A stretch of DNA of 64,000 nt from positions 32,011,871 to 32,075,870 of the forward strand of contig NC_081542.1 of assembly GCF_901000735.1 (NCBI RefSeq), written 5' to 3'. This DNA comes from Corylus avellana (Eukaryota; Streptophyta; Magnoliopsida; Fagales; Betulaceae). Shown here piece after piece: positions 12,158 to 23,630 of the stretch. The position numbers were made by a program, and so were the translations under genes. Numbering within the stretch: the first letter of the stretch is position 1; each line of letters opens with the position of its first letter. The notes beneath the pieces were generated by a model. That model made no database searches. It saw nothing but the letters and a program-made list of their open reading frames with translations, and had not been told where the DNA came from.

Positions 12158-12175
12158 TCCCCAGCAACGGCGCCA
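12158..12175 (-). other. Primer binding site, tRNA-Asp type
   Basis: On the minus strand the sequence reads tggcgccgttgctgggga, one mismatch from the tRNA-Asp complement. It lies six bases from the LTR end at 12182 and fixes the orientation of the element as minus. Confidence 0.85.
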
Positions 12176-12181
12176 AAAACT

Positions 12182-13455
12182 TGTTTTGCCGAATACCCAC
12201 CTAAATTCATAGGCGAATATTCAGTACGTTTTAGCTCACAAGTGAAGATCAAAACGATAGTGTAGGGTGCAAGTACAAGATCATTCCCTCGAGGATTGTT
12301 GATTTTGTTTAAAACAGCTTTTCCAAATTAAAATACCAAATTTGTCACGAAATTGACATAATAAAAAGAGATAAAGATAAATGAAAGTGTCAGGGGTTCG
12401 ACATCCACCACTAATCAGACTAATTAAGATAACAATATGTCAATGCGCCAATCATACTGATATATTTAATGCTTGTCAACTTAAGGGCATGGGTGTATAC
12501 TCCTTAAGCTATGGATCTCCATAAGCAACAAATTAGCCATGGGCGTCTACTCTAATTCTTTTCTTTCTCAAAGGATTTAGCATGGGTATCTACCTTGTTC
12601 TTTAAGAAAGCATAAATCTATAGAAATCGACAAACACGTGAACCCTAGGGCATGGGTGTCTACTCCCGGTTTTTCATGTTGATTAATCCAAGAACCTGTG
12701 ATGGGGTTCTTTTGTCACTCTATTAAGCCTAGGACTCGGTCATCCAAATTGACTTAAATAACAAATCCATACCACATGCATGTGTTGATCAGGCACATTC
12801 ATATGAGGAATTCAATTAACCAGAAAATAATCAATTTAAATATACCAAAATATGATTGTAGCAAAGACACCAATATTGAAATCCTAAAAAGACATGATTA
12901 GGACATCAATCTAACCCCTAACTAAAGAGTTAGTTACACATAATTAAAATAAAGGGAAAAGAAAAAACCAAAAACGACTCCTGGAAGTAGCCTCCAAATT
13001 CTCCTAGTCTAAGAGGCTTAGAGGTCTATTTATAGGCTCTTAAGAAACCTAAGAACCCTAGAAAACGTAATAAAATCGGAGGACAAAACCCTAGTTTAAT
13101 TAGGGTTTGTAAAACCTAATTTTAAGTGGAAAATAAGTCTTTTCGCATCTGGGTCACCCGAATGCGCTTGATTGCATAGGGTGCGCTCGATCGCTGCCTT
13201 GCGCTCGATCCTATGTTTGATGCGCTCGATCGCAGATGTGGTCGAGCCTGTTTCTGGTGCGATCAATCCCATGCTCCAGTTTTTCCCACATTTGATCTTT
13301 TATGCTCAAAACTTCCAAAAATGATTCCCTTTCCTTCAAACATCTAAAAACAAACAAAAACACAAAAATGAAGTAAAACAACACAAAATAGCACAACTAA
13401 GAGATTAACACACATAAATTAAGGGGCTAAAATATGTATATTTTAGCACTGATCA
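12182..13455 (-). repeat. 5' LTR of the minus-strand Athila-like element
   Basis: On the minus strand this runs from TGATCAGTGCTAAAAT (13455) to ...TATTCGGCAAAACA (12182). The TATA box is TATAAATAG, read in reverse at 13026-13034. The U5 part contains 'catgggtgtctact' repeats shared with 2995-4290. GCGATCGAGCGC-like motifs cluster at about 13160-13265. It flanks SIRE internal sequence on the right, which suggests insertion into the SIRE element. Confidence 0.8.
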
Positions 13456-13762
13456 CTGCATCTTATTCAAAACAAGGAAGAAGATATCTACAAGAAAATT
13501 AACAGCAAGATTGAAGACAGACAAGGCAACCAGCCACAATAAAACCATCAAAAAAAATTTCAACAAACCACCCATCAAAAGCTTCAGAACTTTTCATAAC
13601 AACTCTCCCCCATTTTGTCATAAGGGCCAAATGGATATCAATCAAGACATATTCAAGAAAGAACATATTCTCACAAGAAAACCACAAGCCACAACCGTAG
13701 AAAAGAGAAAAGAAGAGACAACATAACTTTGTCAAAAGAACACAAAGGAGACTCTAACTTGA
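13456..13762 (-). mobile_element. SIRE Copia internal fragment
   Basis: This is an A-rich non-coding strip with 'ttttcataacaactctccc' at about 13593. That phrase recurs at 26538 in the other SIRE element and carries the repeated polypurine-like box. It is probably the continuation of 7894-8159 on the far side of the Athila-like insertion. Confidence 0.5.
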
Positions 13763-15163
13763 AGCTCACTCGTTTCCATAGTTTAAACAAGTTTATCCGA
13801 ACCACAATATCAAAATAATACATGTGTTGTGCAAATTTATTTAACTCGCAAGTGCACGAATCAATTGTAGTTTAATGGATTGCAAGTGCGAGGTCGATCC
13901 CACAGAGAATTGTATTTTTGAAAGAGCAATTTATAACTAAACTAATTAAATCCTAATCTAGTTCCAAAAGGGTTTTGATTTTTGAGTTTTGAAAATTAAA
14001 GGATAAACATAAACTAAATAAAATAAGTAAATCTAAGGATAAAGGTACTAAGGTTTGAGAATTCACACTCACCAAATCATAACAACATACTTTATGTTCA
14101 TCAATATTAATCTGAAGTTCTCACAAATTAAATCATATATATGTTTTACTATGCTTCAAAGAATTAATCAAAACCATCCCATGTATCCATTCATTGACCA
14201 AATCACAAAAGGAATCCAAATTCAATTGAAACACCAGATGTATCCTTAGAACTAATCACAAGGGATATCCAATTTTTATGAGTTAAAAGCCAAGCAATCA
14301 ATCATATGAAATTATCTCAAATCATCACATGTATCCTTGAATCACAAGAGATATCCAAGAATCACTCCATACAATTGATTAAAAGTAAAACAATTGAAAT
14401 ATAAAACCCAATAAAATCAGAATAATAAAAACTTACATAAAAGTGATGTTGTTCTTCATCGGTGAGGCTTCATCCCCAACCTTAGTTGGGAATTTAGCTC
14501 CACATAAAAATAAAATCTAAATCTAAACCTAACCCTAAAGAAAAACTAAACAAAAGAATTTTGCTCTCTAGGATTGTGTCCGTTTTCTTTAATGCAAAGA
14601 AGTCTATTTATAGGCTTAGAAAAGTCCTAGAAGCCCGAGTAAACCTAGATAATTCGGAGGTCTGTCTTCCAGTTAAAATAGAAGTCTGAAATCGGAATAG
14701 GATTTTTCCAGATTTGTGTCCTTTAATTGCGGGGCGATTTTGGCATAGAAACTGTCAGAATTACGAAAATCCTATTTCACAATAAATTGTAGTATTTTGA
14801 GCTAGCTTTCCAATACCGTTTGAATCACTTCAATACGATATTTGAACAGAGAGTTATGGTCAAAATACTAAGACATGTGCAGAATCTGAATTTGAATCCG
14901 ATCCGAAATCTTATCCAATCTGAACTTTAATCTGATTTAACCTTTTCTTGGATTTGGTTAGAATTAACCACATCATCTAGGTCTTCTCAAAGTATGCTTT
15001 CTTCCAAACTTCGCATTTTTCCCTTTAAAGCTGTAGTTTTTCTTCAACGACCTACAAAATACTAAAAACACAAAACTAACACAAAACATTAAATAACGAC
15101 ACAGCTAAAGGATTAACTAATGTAAATAAAGGGGTCCAAATATGCAATATTTGGCACTTATCA
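13763..15163 (-). repeat. Athila-like family 2 LTR, minus copy
   Basis: On the minus strand this starts TGATAAGTGCCAAATATTGC at 15163, next to 'acacccccaaactt' (reverse polypurine tract). The TATA box TATAAATAG lies in reverse at 14604-14612. It is a close reverse copy of 17448-18836, identical over long stretches. The low-coordinate end is uncertain: identity with the other copy extends down to 13766. Either the LTR ends there, or both copies share flanking DNA beyond a 'gcacaaca' end near 13826. Confidence 0.75.
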
Positions 15164-15569
15164 AACACCCCCAAACTTACATTTTGCTAGTCCCTTAGCA
15201 AAACAAAACAAAAAATAAAATGAAAGCAAGAAACATAAATCCTCTTTCGTGGGAGAGACGATTGCATTTAGCATATGCAACAAGCCTTTTAAACCCCTAG
15301 GCATCCCTAGTGGACGAGTGAAGTCTCGTGAGCGCTTAACAAGAATGATACCCACAAACATTGTGCACTATGTTGTTAATAAGAAAGAAGTTTCACATGA
15401 ACCATGGTTTTTATTCATGAGCAAACTTAAAAAGACAAACACCATCATAACAGTCAAAAGGAAATCCAAAATCAAATTACTCATAAATGGACAATTGAGA
15501 CCTCATATGTTCTAAAAAGTGTAAAGTGTAATTAGCATACAATCATGAAGCTTTCTGCTTAAACTTAAG
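15164..15569 (-). mobile_element. Internal 3' end of Athila-like family 2 element (minus)
   Basis: This is the reverse counterpart of 17042-17447, non-coding, including 'actagcaaaatgtaagttt' and 'cctaggggtttaaaagg' in reverse. It is cut off by the first scaffold gap. Confidence 0.65.
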
Positions 15570-15669
15570 NNNNNNNNNNNNNNNNNNNNNNNNNNNNNNN
15601 NNNNNNNNNNNNNNNNNNNNNNNNNNNNNNNNNNNNNNNNNNNNNNNNNNNNNNNNNNNNNNNNNNNNN
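15570..15669. other. Scaffold gap (100 N)
   Basis: This is a run of exactly 100 N, the usual placeholder for a join of unknown length. Sequence on its two sides belongs to the same repeat family but in opposite orientation. Confidence 0.99.
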
Positions 15670-16188
15670 AAAGAGGAGGAAGAGAAAGAGGAGCAAGTTG
15701 AGCACCTTGAGAATAATGAGCCCCCAATGGATCCTAATCTGCCCAGTGACATGGAAGTGAGTACTGAAGCTCCTGCCTACATCACTGTCCCCCTTGAGGC
15801 ACATCAGAAGCCATCTTATGTCAAGATATTCAAGGACTTGTGCACACAAGCACACAAATCTAGGAACCACTTTCCTAAGAAGATCCGTCGAAGCAAGGAA
15901 GTCTACATAAGATGGCGAAACATCCTTCTAGAGGGCTATGAAGTTTGGAAGAAGAAAGGGTGGAAAGGATTGGTTGGACATCCGCATGATAGGGGAAAGC
16001 GCTGTAAAGTTTTCTCCTCGAGTTTATTTTCTGCACTTCACTCCACAAATTCTTTCTTTCCTTTTTCATTATATTGCATTTCTTTTTATTTGTTTTTGTT
16101 TCTAACAGCAATTAATCTTTTGATGTTTTGTTTCTGTGAAAAAAAAATATTGCTATTAGTTTTTGTTGACAGGTGTCTTGGTGTTTAA
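15670..16188 (+). pseudogene. C-terminal gag-like fragment, Athila-like family 2
   Basis: The frame is open from the gap edge (KEEEEKEEQVEHLENNEPP) through MDPNLPSD to a stop at 16188. It encodes an acidic tail, then a basic section (KKIRRSKEVYIRWRNILLEGYEVWKKKGWKG) that resembles the C-terminal end of non-autonomous Athila-like proteins. The last ~50 codons are hydrophobic and probably non-coding 3' sequence that happens to be open. The N-terminal part is lost in the gap. No catalytic motif is seen. Confidence 0.45.
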
Positions 16189-17447
16189 GTTTGGGGGACG
16201 CCCTAGCCTTTTTCACACCTTGAGATTTCCTTACTTCCGGTAATGTATTTCTATACTACACATTGAGGGCAATGTGTAATTCAAGTTTGGGGATATGGAA
16301 AAACACTTTGTCTGTTTATTTTTGTTCTTATTTGTTTATTTTTATTTGTCATTTTGTGTTAAAAAATTTGAAAAAAAAAAAATAAAAATTGTGCTACGTT
16401 GTTGTCAAGTTTGAGTTAAACTGTAACTGTGATTTACATTTCATTTGCTTGCTTAAAGGGTTGAACAAATTATTATGTCATTAGGAGTCAGAGTCCCTTG
16501 ACTTATTTTTGGGTGAAAGAGATTTCACTTGTTTTGAGATAAATTTTCATGAGCACATTAGCATGTTTTCTGTGAGGTATGATGTTTGAGCTTAGGCTTG
16601 TTCTCTTTGAGATTTGTTGGATGACCTATTGATGAATAACCATTGGCTTGCAAGATATAAAAAATAAATAAATAAAAAAGAGAAGGAAAAAGAAAATAAA
16701 GATCATGTTGAGTTTTCCGCTGAGTAACCGGACCTCTTGCCTCATTAAGCATTGAGTGTTCGCGTCAAAAGGTGTGAAGTTCAGTGTTGATTTATGATAT
16801 GGCTAATCTAACTTCGTAGCCTTTTTGACTTAAGTTAATAAGCCCTTAGGGATGTTCTACATCTAGTGCCCTAAAGCCACCTGGCTTGGGAGTCATTGGC
16901 CTAACACTTGTTACATGAGTCAATTAGAAAGCTTAAGGGAGTTAGACATTGCGAAGCCTATAAAAAAAAAAAAAAAAAAATGCATATCTTGCCTTGGTTG
17001 TTTCATCTGTTAGGGATTCTTACAAATTTTATGGAACTTGTCTTGAGTTTAACCTGAAAGCTTCATGATTGTATGCTAATTACACTTTACACATTTCAGA
17101 ACATATGGAGTCTAAATTGACCATTTATGAGTGATTTGATTCTGGATTTCCTTTTGACGGTGATGATGGTGTTTGTCTTTTTAAGTTTGCTCATGAATAA
17201 GAACTATGGTTTATGTGAAACTTCTTTCTTGTTAACAACATCGTGCACAATGTTTGTGGGTATCATTCCTGTTAAGCCCTCACGAGACTTCACTCGTCCA
17301 CTAGGGATGCCTAGGGGTTTAAAAGGCTTGTTGCATATGCTAAATGCAATCGTCTCTCCCACGAAAGAGGATTTATGTTTCTTGCTTTCATTTTATTTTT
17401 TGTTTTGTTTTGCTAAGGGACTAGCAAAATGTAAGTTTGGGGGTGTT
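16189..17447 (+). mobile_element. Non-coding 3' region of Athila-like family 2 element
   Basis: No gene is seen here. It carries the block 'cacattgagggcaatgtgta' near 16258, the run 'taagcccttagggatgttct' near 16841, and the polypurine tract aagtttgggggtgtt ending at 17447. The order matches 1570-2994 of the first element, so the two families share a common 3' architecture although they diverge in sequence. Confidence 0.65.
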
Positions 17448-18836
17448 TGATAAGTGCCAAATATTGCATATTTGGACCCCTTTATTTACATTAGTTAATC
17501 CTTTAGTTGTGTCGTTATTTAATATTTTGTGTTTTTAGTATTCTGTAGGTCGTTGAAGAAAAACTACAGCTTTAAAGGGAAAAATGCGAAGTTTGGAAGA
17601 AAGCATATTTTGAGAAGACCTAGATGATGTGGTTAAGTTCAACCAAATCCAAGGAAAATGTTAAGTCGGATTAAAAATCAGATTGGATAAGATTTCGGAT
17701 CAAATTCAAATTCAGATTTTGTACACGTCTCAGTATTTTGACTGTAACTTTCTTCTCAAATATCTGATTGAAGTGATTCAAACGGCATTGGAAAGCTAAG
17801 TCAAAATACTACAATTCGTTGTGAAATAGGATTTTCATAATTCGTACAGTTACTATGTCAAAATCGCCCCGCAATTAAGAGACACAAATTTGGACGAATC
17901 CTATTCCGATTTGAGACTTCTATTTTGACTGGGAGACAGACTTCCAAATTATCTATGTTTACTTGGGCTTTTAGGACTTCCCTAAGCCTATAAATAGACT
18001 TCTTTGCATTCAAGAAAAGATACACAATCCCAGAGAGCAAAATTCTTTTGTTTAGTTTTTTCTTTAGGTTTAGGTTTAGGTTTAGATTTTATTTTTATGT
18101 GGAGCTAAATTCCCAACTAAGGTTGGGGATGAAGCCTCACCGATGAAGAACAACATCACTTTTATGTAAGTTTTTATTATTCTGATTTTATTGGGTTTTA
18201 TATTTCAATTGTTTTACTTTTAATCAATTGTATGGATTGATTCTTGGATATCTCTTGTGATTCAAGGATACATGTGATGATTTGAGATAATTTCATATGA
18301 TTGATTGCTTGGCTTTTAACTCATAAAAATTGGATATCCCTTGTGATTAGTTCTAAGGATACATCTGGTGTTTCAATTGAATTTGGATTCCTTTTGTGAT
18401 TTGGTCAATGAATGGATACATGGGATGGTTTTGATTAATTCTTTGAAGCATAGTAAAACATATATATGATTTAATTTGTGAGAACTTCGGATTAATATTG
18501 ATGAACATAAAGTATGTTGTTATGATTTGGTGAGTGTGAATTCCCAAACCTTAGTACCTTTATCCTTAGATTTACTTATTTTATTTAGTTTATGTTTATC
18601 CTTTAATTTTCAAAACTCCAAAATCAAAACCCTTTTGGAACTAGATTAGGATTTAATTAGTTTAGATATAAATTGCTCTTTCAAAAATACAATTCTCTGT
18701 GGGATCGACCTCGCACTTGCAATCCATTAAACTACAATTGATTCGTGCACTTGCGAGTTAAATAAATTTGCACAACACATGTATTATTTTGATATTGTGG
18801 TTCGGATAAACTTGTTTAAACTATGGAAACGAGTGA
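17448..18836 (+). repeat. Athila-like family 2 LTR, plus copy
   Basis: This starts TGATAAGTGCCAAATATTGC right after the polypurine tract, so it is a 3' LTR. The TATA box TATAAATAG is at 17999-18007. A '(ggttta)n'-like run lies at 18066-18084. It is cut off by the second gap after 'ggaaacgagtga'. It forms the right arm of a large inverted repeat with 13766-15569. Confidence 0.75.
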
Positions 18837-18936
18837 NNNNNNNNNNNNNNNNNNNNNNNNNNNNNNNNNNNNNNNNNNNNNNNNNNNNNNNNNNNNNNNN
18901 NNNNNNNNNNNNNNNNNNNNNNNNNNNNNNNNNNNN
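18837..18936. other. Scaffold gap (100 N)
   Basis: A run of exactly 100 N separates repeat sequence on the left from genic sequence (ERF fragment) on the right. Confidence 0.99.
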
Positions 18937-19242
18937 AAATGGGTAGCCGAGATCCGAGAGCCACGCAAGCGTACACGCAAGTGGCTCGGCACTTTCACCA
19001 CAGCCGAGGACGCCGCTCGCGCCTAAGACCGCGCCGCCATCATCCTCTACGGCTCAAGGGCTCAGCTCAATCTCCAGCCCTCTAGCGGTTCCTCGTCCCA
19101 CTCCTGCTCCTCCACACGTGGCACCTCCTCATCGTCTTCAACTCAAACCCTCCGCCCTCTTCTCCCTTGCCCCTCTGGGTTTCTTTTGCGTATTTATATT
19201 TTTGACAGAGAGAGAGGATGCAAGTTTGGGGGTCGGGGGTAA
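18937..19242 (+). pseudogene. ABI4-like AP2/ERF transcription factor fragment
   Basis: The frame opens inside the AP2 domain with KWVAEIREPRKRTRKWLGTF, then TTAEDAARA, a TAA stop at 19024-19026 in place of the expected Tyr of the AYDRAA motif, and resumes in the same frame with DRAAIILYGSRAQLNLQPS. A Ser-rich linker and SSTQTLRPLLPCPSGF follow, the pattern of ABI4-type ERFs (DREB A-3 group). These bind GC-rich coupling elements and act in abscisic acid and sugar signalling. The frame closes at 19242 after losing similarity. The N-terminal half of the AP2 domain is missing at the gap, and no downstream activation domain is seen. Together with the stop this points to a pseudogene, although a sequencing error at one base would remove the stop. 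Confidence 0.75.
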
Positions 19243-19475
19243 GAAGGGCTCACACAAGTAGATTTGGGTCAGTTGGCTGAGGAAAGAAAATGAGCTAGGG
19301 AGCTGAAGAGAAATCAAAGCGCTAGAATTTGTCAGAAAAAAAAAAAAAAAAGAAAAAAGTAAAGGCTAATAGGGTAATTGTACATCAGGTTTATGAGGAT
19401 TATTTTATTAAAATGCACTTATACCGATAATCTACAGTGTCTAGGCTGGCTGAACACTTTTGCCAAACACCCCCA
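19243..19475 (+). other. Intergenic strip, nothing recognised
   Basis: This is A-rich DNA with a poly-A run at about 19337-19352. I see no gene. It is the native left flank of the duplicated SDR segment. The equivalent flank of the complete gene has been replaced by an LTR fragment ending at 41072. Confidence 0.5.
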
Positions 19476-20852
19476 ATATATACCTCCTTTGAGTTCCTCT
19501 TTGATCAAGAGTCTTGTTAGGTCAATGAAAAACTCGTCATGTCCATCCTTCTTTAGGCCCTATCCCGTACTCTGGTTGCAACAACACTCATCTTCTTGAT
19601 AAAAATTCAAAAGATTTCATCAATTTTGATGTTGGATTGGTTAGCCATTCGAATAGTAAATGTGAAATTCTTTATAAGGCTTAATCAAGTAAGTTTTGAT
19701 CGTCCACTCACCCATTAAAGCATGCAGGCTCAATAAAAACTATCTCACATGTTCTGAAGGTGCTCGAAAAGATTGACCCAATAACAATTTCAAAATAAAA
19801 TTGTTGGGAATCCAAAATCCCCCTCTCCTTCTACTTTGAGCTGCTGTCACCATCGTCAGCTCCCTCCCCCTTTTCTTCGCATCACCGCCATTCTCACCTT
19901 CCTCTCTCCACTCCTCATCATTGTCACCACAACAACCACAATTATTTATCGACTTTTGTGAACCTTGTTAAAATTCTTTTGTACTTTAATATTTCTTTTT
20001 TTGGTTCGAAGGGGAGTTTGGAATTGGACTTCTAATTGTCTTGAACTCAGTATATATGATAATAAAATAAAATAAATAAATAAAAAATTTGTTTAATCAG
20101 ATTGTCAAAAAAAATAATTAAATTAAAACAAAAGAATTGAATTAATTTTTATTGGAGCAACACAAAAAAAAAAAAAAAATAAATAACTAGAGAAAAAATA
20201 GAGAGCTTGGATCAATGAAACATCGGTGGCGGAGTAACAGCCATACAGTTTTGCATTTGTAGCAGGGGATTCTGATTTACAAAGACAACGTTGCACACCC
20301 AAGAGCCCCTACTCTCTCTCTCTCTCAACCAAAGTGCGAAATGAAGCTTTTCCTAATGAACCAGCGGGCACTCGTAGCGATTCCGCTGAGCCTGAGATCA
20401 ATAGCCAGACTGGTTTCTTCGTCTTCTTTTTCTTCTTCTTCTTCTTCTTCTGCTTTGAATTGGGAAGGTGGAGTTTCCATGGTGCAGGGAGCTTCCAGAG
20501 GAATTGGCCTTGAATTTGTGAGCTCTCCTTCCTTTGTCTTTAGAATTATTATACCATCTTCCATTCCATTATGATTTCAAAAGATGGGTGTGGGTCTGTT
20601 TCATTTGCAGGCCTTACTTGGAATATTGCATTTTCGTTGCACTGTGTAAATTTCGTATTTTTCCAAAATGCAGCCTCTTCCTTGTTGTTTTGGATGATGA
20701 ACCAATTGTGGGTTTTTCCGTGATCCTACATTACAGGAATAAGTGAACAAGTACCAGGTGTTTGCATGTCTTGTAATGGTGATGTCCAGAAACTACCAAT
20801 AAAATGAATGGTTGAGATCTAAAGAAATGGGAATAGCAAACTATTAACAATT
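19476..20852 (+). repeat. Second copy of the SDR gene 5' region
   Basis: This segment aligns base for base with 41073-42450: promoter, 5' untranslated region, exon 1 and the beginning of intron 1. Differences include a stretch of about 31 bases near 19632-19662 absent from the other copy, a shorter TTC repeat in exon 1, and several substitutions. Both ends are explained artificially: the left at an LTR insertion in the other copy, the right at a scaffold gap. A misplaced allelic contig is at least as likely as a real duplication. Confidence 0.85.
20341..20517 (+). pseudogene. Partial SDR gene: exon 1 only
   Basis: Fifty-nine codons run from ATG to a GT donor. They comprise a hydrophobic/basic N-terminus, a Ser run, ALNWEGGVSMVQ and the nucleotide-binding motif GASRGIG. 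The frame and the splice site are intact and match exon 1 of the complete gene at 41922-42119, minus seven codons of the Ser run. No further exon is found before the gap at 20853 or after it, so the copy as assembled cannot encode the enzyme. Confidence 0.8.
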
Positions 20853-20952
20853 NNNNNNNNNNNNNNNNNNNNNNNNNNNNNNNNNNNNNNNNNNNNNNNN
20901 NNNNNNNNNNNNNNNNNNNNNNNNNNNNNNNNNNNNNNNNNNNNNNNNNNNN
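20853..20952. other. Scaffold gap (100 N)
   Basis: A run of exactly 100 N lies between the SDR duplicate and Copia reverse transcriptase sequence. Confidence 0.99.
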
Positions 20953-23630
20953 GAGTCCGAGCGTCACTCTTTCCATCAAAACCAATGTGAGACAAGATAA
21001 ACCCATGTGACACAAGATAAGCTATGAGTATCTCATACCATGCTCTAGGTGCCTATTTCAACCCAGATAAAGCTTTCTTCATCTTGTATACATGATCATT
21101 GTGATGAGGATCCTTGAACCCTTTAGGTTGTTCCACATAGACTTCTTCTTGTAGAATTCCATTTAGAAAGGCACTTTTAACATCCATTTGATACAATTTA
21201 AAACCAAAATTGCACGCTATTCCAAGAATAATTTGAAGACTCAAGTCTAGCAACTGGAGCAAACGTCTCATCAAAGTCTATCCCTTCAACTTGAGTATAC
21301 CCCTGAGCAACAAATCTAGCCTTATTTCGTATCACAACACCATGTTCATCAAACTTGTTCTTGAAGATCCATTTTGTTCCTATAACATTCTGATCGCTAG
21401 GTCTGGGAACCAAGGTCCAAACATCATTTCTAGTAAATTGATTCAGCTCCTCGTGCATAGCTTCAATCTGGCTTTCATCTTGTTGTGCTTCTTCAACCCA
21501 CTTTGGTTCGAATTGAGACAGATAATACAAGTGAGAAACTTGATTTAAGACCCTGTTCCGAAGCCTTTTTCCTTCTCTAATTTTTCCTAAGATATTTTCC
21601 TTAGGATGATTGAAGATTAGACGAGAAGGAGTATCTTTAGACAAGACTTTAGGGCTAGTGGGCACAACATTTGACTCAGGTGAAGCAAATTTCATTATCC
21701 CTTCTAATTCCTCCACAGCTGGTTTTTTCAACTTCCTCCGGCTTCTCTTCGTTTTCAAGTGGTTGACTCCTGACATCAGAGGATTCATCATGAATCACAA
21801 CATTTATAGTTTCAATGACAGTGTTTGTTCGACTATTGTAAACCCGATATGCCCTACTCGAATGAGAATATCCAAGAAAGATTCCTTCATCACTCTTGGT
21901 GTCAAATTTACCAAGATTTTCCCTATCACGGAGTATGAAGCATTTACTTCCAAAAATGTGGAAGTATTTCACTGTTGGTTTCTTCCCCTTCCAAATCTCA
22001 TATAGTGTCTTCTCAGTTCTTGGCCTTCGATAAACTCTATTAATAATGTGACAGGCGGTATTGATAGCTTCTCCCCAAAAACATAGCGTGTGCCATAAAT
22101 TGGATGACTCAATTCTTCTTTGAAACAACTCCATTTTGTTGAGGAGTGATGGGTGAGGAGAATTCCTATTTTATGCCTGACTCTTTAAAGAGTTTTTCAA
22201 AATATAAGTTCTCAAATTCTCTTCCATGGTCACTTCTCATCCGTTGAATGGCACATCCCTTCTCATTTTGGATTCTTTTGAACAAAATTTTGGCTTGATC
22301 ATATGCTTCAAACTTGTCCTTCAGTAATATCACCCAAGTGAATCTAGAATAGTCATCTACAGTCACCATGATATACTTCTTTCCTCCCATACTCTCACTT
22401 CTCGTGGGACCATTCAGATCCATGTGAAGCAACTCCAAACAATATGTGGTGTGGATGGACTTTGCTGCTCTCTATTGAGATTTGATTTGTTTTGCAAACT
22501 GACATGGTCCACATACCATCTTCTCAAGCTTGCCTAACTTAGGCAAATCACTGATTAGCTCATTCTTGGACACCCTGAAGAAATCCTTGAAATTCAGATG
22601 TCTTAGACGTTGATGCCATAGTTCAGCAATGTCCAACTTGGTTTGCTTACAATTGAAAGTGGTCGAAGGACCAATTCCATGGCAATTATCAGATGTCCTC
22701 ACACCTCCCATAATCCATTTTCCATCCTCATTGAACACATTGGATTCTTTTTTTTGAGAACTAAACAATACGATCTTCGTCACATATTTGGCTGATGCTG
22801 AGAAGATTTGCCTTGAGATTCTTCACATAGAGTATTTCACGAATCTCTGGAATCCCTTTAATTCTGACTGATCCCCTTCCTTTGTTCTAAGCATGATTTT
22901 TGTCTCCAAATGTAACACTTTCAACCCTGTACTCATTTAAACACTTAAACACAAATTTGTCACCCGACATGTGCTTAGAACAAGCACTATTGAGGTACCA
23001 CAGACATGAGTCAAGAGTTTTTAATGAAGTGTGAGCAACAAAATCAGCACTATCATCTTCTTCAATGGGACACTTCTTGAAAGAGCAACTGCATTGACTA
23101 AACTCTTGACTATGCACAAAAGAGGAGGGGTATTTCTTCGAGATTACACTAGTAAGAAAATTTAGTTTGGAGATTATGAGTTCCAACTATTGTTGAACAA
23201 GGTTAATATTTTTCTTATTAGAGATAGTCTTGGAAGACTTGGTATTCTCATGCATCAAAAGTGGACATTTAGCACGAAAATGTCCTTGGACTCCACAGTG
23301 AAAACAAGGCCCACGTTTTTTAGCAGAGCTAGGTTCATATGAGGGACAATCAGAAGATTTCACATCCAACATCATAGACTATTCAGCAGACAAAAGTTCT
23401 TTTCTTTTTATTTCATTGTCCAATTTTAGTCTTTCCATTTCAAAATTGACTCTAACTAACTCATCCATAATACGCTCAGTGTCAAGATTAACAGAGCAAA
23501 GTTCCTTTAACATCGTGTCATAGAAGTAATTTAGAGCATCCAAAGAGAGACCAGGATTATCATGGTCAATATCAATACAGTACGAAGACTTAAGAGATTC
23601 AGCAACACTCTCACAAGAAACAGAAGACAT
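20953..23630 (-). pseudogene. SIRE-type Copia gag-pol, decayed
   Basis: Read from 23630 down, several frames together make a Copia polyprotein. They are a gag segment; a CCHC zinc knuckle (CFHCGVQGHFRAKC, 23375-23187); a protease region with WYLNSACSKHMSGDK, where the catalytic Asp of the D-S/T-G/A motif is Asn; a GAG-pre-integrase zinc module (WHQRLRHLNF…CGPCQFAK, 22783-22472); an integrase core with HMDLNGPTRSES and MRSDHGREFEN; and the IN C-terminal region FLGYSHSSRAYRVYN. Reverse transcriptase motifs follow: [42 protein letters not shown] and YQMDVKSAFLNG. The RT is cut by the gap before YVDD, and RNase H is absent. Frameshifts at about 22440, 22140, 21800 and 21270, plus the mutated protease, show that it is dead. 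The RT wording is SIRE/Maximus-like. Confidence 0.85.

Larger units (their letters stand above)
8160..13455 (-). mobile_element. Non-autonomous Athila-like element with plant-mobile-type ORF
   Basis: Read on the minus strand, this holds a 5' LTR (13455-12182), a tRNA-Asp primer site (12175-12158), a leader, an ORF of about 360 codons (10645-9544) and a non-coding 3' region (9543-8160). The 3' region matches 1480-2960 of the first element in reverse ('ttgtccccattgtgtatata' near 9253). A truncated plus-strand LTR (11024-11756) sits in its leader. The 3' LTR is missing: the sequence ends near 8160 without the expected TGATAAG start and abuts SIRE sequence. A (TA)n run lies at about 8911-8941. 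No pol genes are present. Confidence 0.7.

Noticed and set aside
18353..18547. Frame of 64 codons found on opposite strands at 14055-14249 and 18353-18547
   Set aside because: It is the same LTR sequence in both arms of the inverted repeat. An LTR interior is not expected to code here.
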